9,530 bases of DNA from Lentimicrobiaceae bacterium (GTDB lineage Bacteria > Bacteroidota > Bacteroidia > Bacteroidales > WCHB1-69): positions 1 through 9,530 of the forward strand of contig WQWP01000082.1 in NCBI GenBank assembly GCA_009787485.1, given 5' to 3'. The number at the start of each line of letters is the position of its first letter. The stretch's first letter is position 1. The translations under genes and the position numbers were made by a program. The notes beneath the pieces are model-generated. The model saw only the letters and a program-made list of their open reading frames with translations, was not told where the DNA came from and did no database searches. Positions 5,538 through 9,530 of this stretch are shown here, piece after piece.

Positions 5538-7307
5538 TTATATCTCTATTACCGGAATCGCCTCAATTAACTTCCTCGTATATGCCGTTTGTGGATTCCG
5601 GTAAATCATCTCTGCATCGTTCAATTCCACAATTTTGCCTTGCTGCATCACAGCAATTCTGTCCGACATGTATTTTACCACCGATAAATCGTGAGAAATG
5701 AAGAGGTATGTGAGATGAAACTCTTGTTTTAAGTCATTGAGCAGATTTAACACTTGGGCTTGTACCGATACGTCTAATGCAGAAACCGACTCATCGCAGA
5801 CGATAAATTTAGGATTCACAGTCAGGGCGCGGGCGATGGCGATGCGCTGCCGTTGCCCTCCGGAAAACTCGTGCGGGTAACGATGCAGGTGGGTTTCCCC
5901 AAGTCCCATGCGCTCCAATAAGGCTATGGCTCTCTTTTTCCGCTCTTTATCGTTATTTAAAATATGGTGCACTTTCATAGGCTCTAAAAGCATTTGACCT
6001 ATAGTTAAACGTTGATTTAAAGAGGAATAAGGGTCTTGTAAAATAATTTGTATTTCCTTCCTCAAATTACGCATCTCTTTATAGGAAAGCGCCATTAAAT
6101 TGGTGTCTTTATAATAGATATTTCCGGAATTGGGCTCAATAAGCCGCAGTAAAGTTCTGCCTAATGTTGTTTTTCCGCATCCCGATTCTCCAACAAGACC
6201 TAAGGTTTCGCCTTCGTAAATGGTTAGGTTTACGTTCTCTAAGGCTTGGAAGTAGGATTGTTTTTCGAAGAGGTTTTTTTTGCGGATGGGGTAGAGTTTT
6301 GAAAGGTTTTGGATTTTATATAAACTACCCCGCCCTTCGGGCACCCCTTCAAAATTTGAAGGGGATATTCTTCCTTCTTCCTTCTCCCTTTCTTCTTTTT
6401 CTCCTTTCATAAAATCCTCCACCGTCGGCAGCCTCTCCGGCTTTTCGTCTAATTTTGGGCGACAGGCTAACAAGCCTTTGGTGTACGGGTGTTGAGGATT
6501 TTTAAAAATTGCCTGCACAGTTCCTTGCTCTACGATGGCGCCTTTGCGCATTACGATGACGCGGTGGGCAATTTGTGCAATTACCCCTAAATCATGAGAA
6601 ATGAAGATGATGCTCATGCCGGTTTTTTCTTGCAGGCGCTTTAAAAGTTCGAGAATGTTTTTTTGAACGGTAACGTCTAAGGCGGTGGTCGGCTCGTCGG
6701 CAATTAAAATATCGGGGCTGCAACTCATTGCCATGGCAATCATTACGCGTTGTTTTTGTCCACCGGAAAGCTCGTGAGGATATGCGTGATAGGCTTTTTC
6801 TGGATCGGAAAGTTGCACATCGTGAAAGAGTTCGAGAGTTTTTTGCTTGGCTTCTTTTTTAGATAGATTTGTGTGTAACAGTAATGCCTCGGTAATTTGT
6901 TTGCCGCATTTTATGACGGGGTTTAGCGAGGTCATGGGCTCTTGAAAGATCATGGCGATTCGGTTGCCGCGGATTTGTTGGAGGTCTTTTTCGGAGAGCT
7001 TGGTTAGGTCTGTTTGATATAAACTACCCCGCCCTTCGGGCACCCCTTCAAAATTTGAAGGGGATATTCGTTGCTCTTCTTTTCTCCTAATATCAAAAAG
7101 AATCGCTCCTTCGGTAATTTTCGCACTTTTTTTTGAAAGCAACCGCATTATGGATAAAGCAGTTACTGATTTTCCAGAACCGGATTCTCCTACTACACCG
7201 ATGATTTCGCCCCTATCTAATGTAAAGGAGAGCGAAGATAGTATGGGATTCCAACGTTCCTCTTGTTTTAGTTCTAATGAAATTTTTTTTACTTCGAGAA
7301 GATTCAC
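5538..7307 (-). CDS. fused double ATP-binding subunit of a peptide-type (Dpp/Opp, YejF-like) ABC transporter
   Basis: This 589-residue protein has two nucleotide-binding domains joined head to tail, equivalent to a DppD-DppF pair. Domain 1 has Walker A GESGSGKS (40-47), Q-loop IFQEP (120-124), signature LSGGQKQR (180-187), Walker B LIADEP (201-206), switch H238, and an oligo_HPY-type tail at NPQHPYTKGLL (270-280). Domain 2 has GESGCGKTT (373-381), Q424 in LQDPYSSLNQR, FSGGQRQR (481-488), IVCDES (502-507) and H539. Both sites look catalytically intact. The protein would energise uptake of di- or oligopeptides at the inner membrane; permease and binding-protein genes are not in the window, so export cannot be excluded. 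Two identical 17-residue insertions, ISPSNFEGVPEGRGSLY, occur at 81-97 and 314-330 and are encoded by a 53-bp DNA repeat. Start is GTG at 7307, needed for the first strand LLEVKKISLEL. It lies 23 nt behind DPP11. Confidence 0.94.
   Translation of the reverse strand: MNLLEVKKISLELKQEERWNPILSSLSFTLDRGEIIGVVGESGSGKSVTALSIMRLLSKKSAKITEGAILFDIRRKEEQRISPSNFEGVPEGRGSLYQTDLTKLSEKDLQQIRGNRIAMIFQEPMTSLNPVIKCGKQITEALLLHTNLSKKEAKQKTLELFHDVQLSDPEKAYHAYPHELSGGQKQRVMIAMAMSCSPDILIADEPTTALDVTVQKNILELLKRLQEKTGMSIIFISHDLGVIAQIAHRVIVMRKGAIVEQGTVQAIFKNPQHPYTKGLLACRPKLDEKPERLPTVEDFMKGEKEEREKEEGRISPSNFEGVPEGRGSLYKIQNLSKLYPIRKKNLFEKQSYFQALENVNLTIYEGETLGLVGESGCGKTTLGRTLLRLIEPNSGNIYYKDTNLMALSYKEMRNLRKEIQIILQDPYSSLNQRLTIGQMLLEPMKVHHILNNDKERKKRAIALLERMGLGETHLHRYPHEFSGGQRQRIAIARALTVNPKFIVCDESVSALDVSVQAQVLNLLNDLKQEFHLTYLFISHDLSVVKYMSDRIAVMQQGKIVELNDAEMIYRNPQTAYTRKLIEAIPVIEI
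6318..6370 (-). repeat. 53-bp palindromic element, copy A (interdomain linker)
   Basis: The sequence is identical to 7017-7069 over all 53 bases and diverges at the very next base on each side. It contains a palindrome with 10-base arms around one central base (6344-6364, arm CCCCTTCAAA) and a second small hairpin GCCC-TTC-GGGC (6332-6342). On the coding (minus) strand it gives ISPSNFEGVPEGRGSLY, residues 314-330 of the ABC protein, between ATPase domains 1 and 2. A purine-rich stretch coding KGEKEEREKEEG precedes it. Confidence 0.95.
7017..7069 (-). repeat. 53-bp palindromic element, copy B (inside ATPase domain 1)
   Basis: This is a second identical copy, 699 bp (233 codons) from copy A, in the same orientation and reading frame. 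Its palindrome is at 7043-7063. It encodes residues 81-97 of the ABC protein, between Walker A and the Q-loop, where family members normally go straight from the strand ...ILF to a short turn and DLxxLSEKDL. With its RRKEEQR lead-in it adds about 24 residues relative to the usual family pattern. Confidence 0.95.
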
Positions 7308-7330
7308 GTGGCAAAAATAAAAAGTTCTTC

Positions 7331-9481
7331 CTATTTTCTTATTTCCATTTCCGAAATAAGACGTTGTGCGCCGGCATATTTATCTACAATAAAAAGGATA
7401 TAGCGAATATCTACGGAAATGTTCCTGCAACGTGTTATGTCATAATGCAAATCGCTCATGACACCTTCCCATGCACGGTCGAAGTTAATGCCCACTAACT
7501 CGCCATTACCGTTTAAAATTGGGCTTCCCGAATTTCCGCCGGCGGTATGGTTGCTGGCAATAAATGCCACGCGCATCTCCCCATTGGCATCTGCATAATT
7601 TCCGAAATCTTTGTAAATGATGAGGTCTCTGAGCTTTCTATCTACTTTGTAATCAAAAATATCCGGATTTTCCTTTTGAAGAATCCCATCTGTAGTGGTA
7701 TAAGGCAAATAGACCATGCCGTTGTACGGAGAAAAACCTTCCATTTTTCCAAATGCGACGCGCAAAGTTAAGTTGGCATCCGGAAAAAATCTGCCTGTGG
7801 GGTCGGCAGCAGCAGACGCCACCCAATATTTATACTTGGCATCTATTTGACGGCGAATATTGGGAAGCGTATTTTCGGTATAAGAATTTTTGTTCAACGC
7901 TGCTAATGCGAGATCTGCGTCTAAAAACATAGTGTTCTCATTCAGCCATTTATGAATATTGGCAATCTCTTTTTTAGAAGCGGTCTCTACAAATTTTGTA
8001 AACTTCTCTGCGCTTGCAAAAACAGAATGATCATACAGCTGCTTTGCCATAGCTTGCAAAATTTCTCTATCTATACCGGCATATTTTTGTAATGATGCAG
8101 GAATCCATTCTTTTTTAGTGAAATTAAAGTAGTAATCTAATAATTCTACAAAAACCTCTTTATCAATAGGTTTGTAATAAGTAGGATAAAACTTCTCAGC
8201 ATGTCTTAACAACTTTGCTTTACTCTCCGCCGACCAAGGATATGGCTCCCTTAGTAGCGGTCGTACCGTTTCTATAAATTTGCCCAACTCAATTGCCGGA
8301 AAGGTTTCGCGTAAAGTTACTGCTTTGGTTTCCAGCTCTCTATATGTTTCATAAAGCGCTTTTATTTCGCTTAATAATTGATAACGATTAGTGGCATCAG
8401 CACTTTGGGAAGCAAAAAATTCTAAATATTTTTCCTCTTTATCTCTTCTATGCAATATTTTGGTTTCCTTAATGCCTTTATTCTCGCCAATGGCTTTTTT
8501 CCAGCCATTTGAAATGGTATTCGTTTTGTTGGCGTACATTAACCGAATTTCCGGCGACAAATCCATATACTTTTTCATAATATCCAAACGTGCGCCGCGC
8601 TGATGGATCAATGGCGGGTTTCTATGATTTACCACCAAATCTATTCCGTCTGAAATCAGGTATTGCTGTGTAGTTCCCGGATATCCGAACACCATCGTAA
8701 AATCGCCTTCATCAATGCCTTTAATGGAGATCGGGAAAAACGTTTCGGTTTTCAATGGAACATTATCGTCCGCGTAGGGGACGGGTTCACCGTCCCTGTT
8801 TGCATACACCCGATACAAAGCAAAATCCCCGGTATGCCGCGGCCACATCCAATTATCGGTATCGCCTCCAAATTTGCCTATATTTTCTGGCGGCGCTCCC
8901 ACCAACCGCACATCAGGATACACGCGATTTACAAACATATAATATTGATTTCCATAGAAAAAAGGCTTAATTATAGCTGAATAATCCGTCCCTTCAATCG
9001 CTTTCGCAATAGTACCTTCAATATTTTTTTCAATAATTTGATCACGTTCCTGAAGATCTTTTGCATTTTCTACATTTTGCAGTATCTCATGGGTAACCTC
9101 TTCCATATAAACTAAAAATGTAACGGTAAGCCCTTCACAACGAATCTCATCTTTTTCTGAAGCCGCCCAAAATCCATCATGTAAGATATTGTTTTCTAAT
9201 GTACTGAGACGTTGAAGGTAAGAATAACCACAATGATGATTGGTAAGAATCAGTCCTTTGTTAGAGATAATTTCCCCTGTGCACCCTCTCCCAAAAAATA
9301 CTACGGCATCTTTCATACTGCCGTGATTCACGCTATACACGTCTTCAGCAGTAAGTTTGAAGCCTAATTTTTGCATTTCGGTTTCTTTTTGTTTTAATAA
9401 AATGGGGAGCCACATGCCGACATCGGCGTAGCAGAAAAGGATGGAGAATGAAAAGAATAAAATGGAAATTGATTTTTTCAT
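7331..9481 (-). CDS. dpp11: S46 dipeptidyl-peptidase 11 (Asp/Glu-specific)
   Basis: This 716-residue exported serine peptidase removes dipeptides with Asp or Glu in the second position from peptide N termini. Residues 1-19 are a signal peptide cleaved at CYA/DVGMWLP; the (A)D-x-GMWLP start is typical of the family. Catalytic residues by family comparison are H83 in TNHHCGY, D219 in WPRHTGDF and S651 in GGNSGSP. Eighteen residues after the serine is R669 in NFDRAWEG. In Porphyromonas gingivalis the matching position 673 is Arg in DPP11 (acidic P1) and Gly in DPP7, so this copy is called DPP11. Length matches the known enzyme (about 720). The C terminus NISVDIRYILFIVDKYAGA is conserved, and there is no T9SS domain, so a periplasmic site is likely. 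The ATG lies behind a clear -7 box. The gene leads a same-strand row with a peptide-type ABC ATPase, which suggests dipeptide production coupled to uptake. Confidence 0.94.
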   Translation of the reverse strand: MKKSISILFFSFSILFCYADVGMWLPILLKQKETEMQKLGFKLTAEDVYSVNHGSMKDAVVFFGRGCTGEIISNKGLILTNHHCGYSYLQRLSTLENNILHDGFWAASEKDEIRCEGLTVTFLVYMEEVTHEILQNVENAKDLQERDQIIEKNIEGTIAKAIEGTDYSAIIKPFFYGNQYYMFVNRVYPDVRLVGAPPENIGKFGGDTDNWMWPRHTGDFALYRVYANRDGEPVPYADDNVPLKTETFFPISIKGIDEGDFTMVFGYPGTTQQYLISDGIDLVVNHRNPPLIHQRGARLDIMKKYMDLSPEIRLMYANKTNTISNGWKKAIGENKGIKETKILHRRDKEEKYLEFFASQSADATNRYQLLSEIKALYETYRELETKAVTLRETFPAIELGKFIETVRPLLREPYPWSAESKAKLLRHAEKFYPTYYKPIDKEVFVELLDYYFNFTKKEWIPASLQKYAGIDREILQAMAKQLYDHSVFASAEKFTKFVETASKKEIANIHKWLNENTMFLDADLALAALNKNSYTENTLPNIRRQIDAKYKYWVASAAADPTGRFFPDANLTLRVAFGKMEGFSPYNGMVYLPYTTTDGILQKENPDIFDYKVDRKLRDLIIYKDFGNYADANGEMRVAFIASNHTAGGNSGSPILNGNGELVGINFDRAWEGVMSDLHYDITRCRNISVDIRYILFIVDKYAGAQRLISEMEIRK

Positions 9482-9504
9482 AATTAATTATAGGTTGGTG
9501 TCGG

Positions 9505-9512
9505 CAAAGATA
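9505..9512 (-). promoter_or_regulatory. -7 box of the dpp11 promoter
   Basis: Read on the minus strand this is TATCTTTG, a full match to the Bacteroidota -7 consensus TAnnTTTG, ending 23 bases before the ATG at 9481. The -33 element would fall at or beyond the window edge and cannot be judged. This is probably the main promoter for the dpp11, ABC ATPase and pseudouridine synthase row. Confidence 0.65.
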
Positions 9513-9530
9513 ACGGAAATGTTTAGAAAA

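Noticed and set aside
6164..6412. Plus-strand 82-residue open frame running through copy A of the palindromic element
   Set aside because: It is antisense to the intact ABC ATPase gene, has no recognisable domain, and exists partly because the palindromic element is open in several frames.
7043..7063. Hairpin considered as an intrinsic terminator within the ABC gene
   Set aside because: No T run follows the stem on the coding strand, and it lies within an intact reading frame with essential motifs downstream.
6318..7069. Two identical palindromic repeats considered as a CRISPR remnant
   Set aside because: There are only two copies, 699 bp apart, and the sequence between them codes for conserved ATPase motifs rather than spacers.
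7312..7319. TATTTTTG on the minus strand as a promoter for the ABC gene
   Set aside because: It ends only 4 bases before the GTG start, so transcription would begin inside the gene. It is more likely a chance match in AT-rich sequence, with the gene read from the dpp11 promoter.
8663..8980. Plus-strand 105-residue open frame
   Set aside because: It lies fully opposite the well-conserved dpp11 gene; the composition looks like a frame shadow and no start signal is present.
9425..9481. Lipoprotein signal at the DPP11 N terminus (Cys17)
   Set aside because: The residues before the cysteine (ILF) do not fit a lipobox; cleavage after CYA by signal peptidase I fits better.

Overview
The window reads as chromosomal DNA of a Bacteroidota bacterium, probably a protein- and peptide-using member. 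The evidence is a secreted peptidase ending in a type IX secretion (T9SS) type A sorting domain, an S46 dipeptidyl-peptidase of DPP11 type, start regions with TAnnTTTG -7 boxes and A/T-rich leaders rather than Shine-Dalgarno sites, and short AT-rich TTAATTC tracts in the spacers.

Layout. Positions 1-360 hold a tRNA-Ile(GAU) / tRNA-Ala(UGC) pair. Each tRNA is preceded a few bases upstream by a TTAATTC tract and followed by a hairpin terminator. No rRNA sequence is visible beside them. On the plus strand follow a secreted M28 metallopeptidase (429-2384), an APC-family amino-acid permease 1 nt behind it (2386-3840), and quinolinate synthase nadA 15 nt further on (3856-4767). A short convergent spacer made of AT-rich repeats separates these from a minus-strand block. 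Read in its own direction, that block runs DPP11 (9481 to 7331), then a fused double-ATPase of a peptide-type ABC transporter (7307 to 5538), then an RluA-family pseudouridine synthase (about 5493 to 4819). The only gap over 300 bases without a protein gene is 1-428, which is filled by the tRNAs, terminators and repeats. The other gaps are at most about 50 bases.

How the genes fit together. Both blocks start with an exported peptidase followed by a transport component: M28 with an amino-acid permease, and DPP11 with peptide-transporter ATPases. This suggests extracellular or periplasmic protein breakdown coupled to uptake. nadA (NAD synthesis) and the pseudouridine synthase are trailing housekeeping genes. 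Co-transcription is inferred from spacing only.

The most unusual feature is a 53-bp palindromic sequence found twice, 100% identical, inside the ABC ATPase gene. Both copies are in the same reading frame, 699 bp apart. One lies between Walker A and the Q-loop of the first ATPase domain, the other in the linker between the domains. They add the same 17-residue peptide at non-homologous sites, which looks like insertion of a small mobile palindromic element tolerated within a protein.
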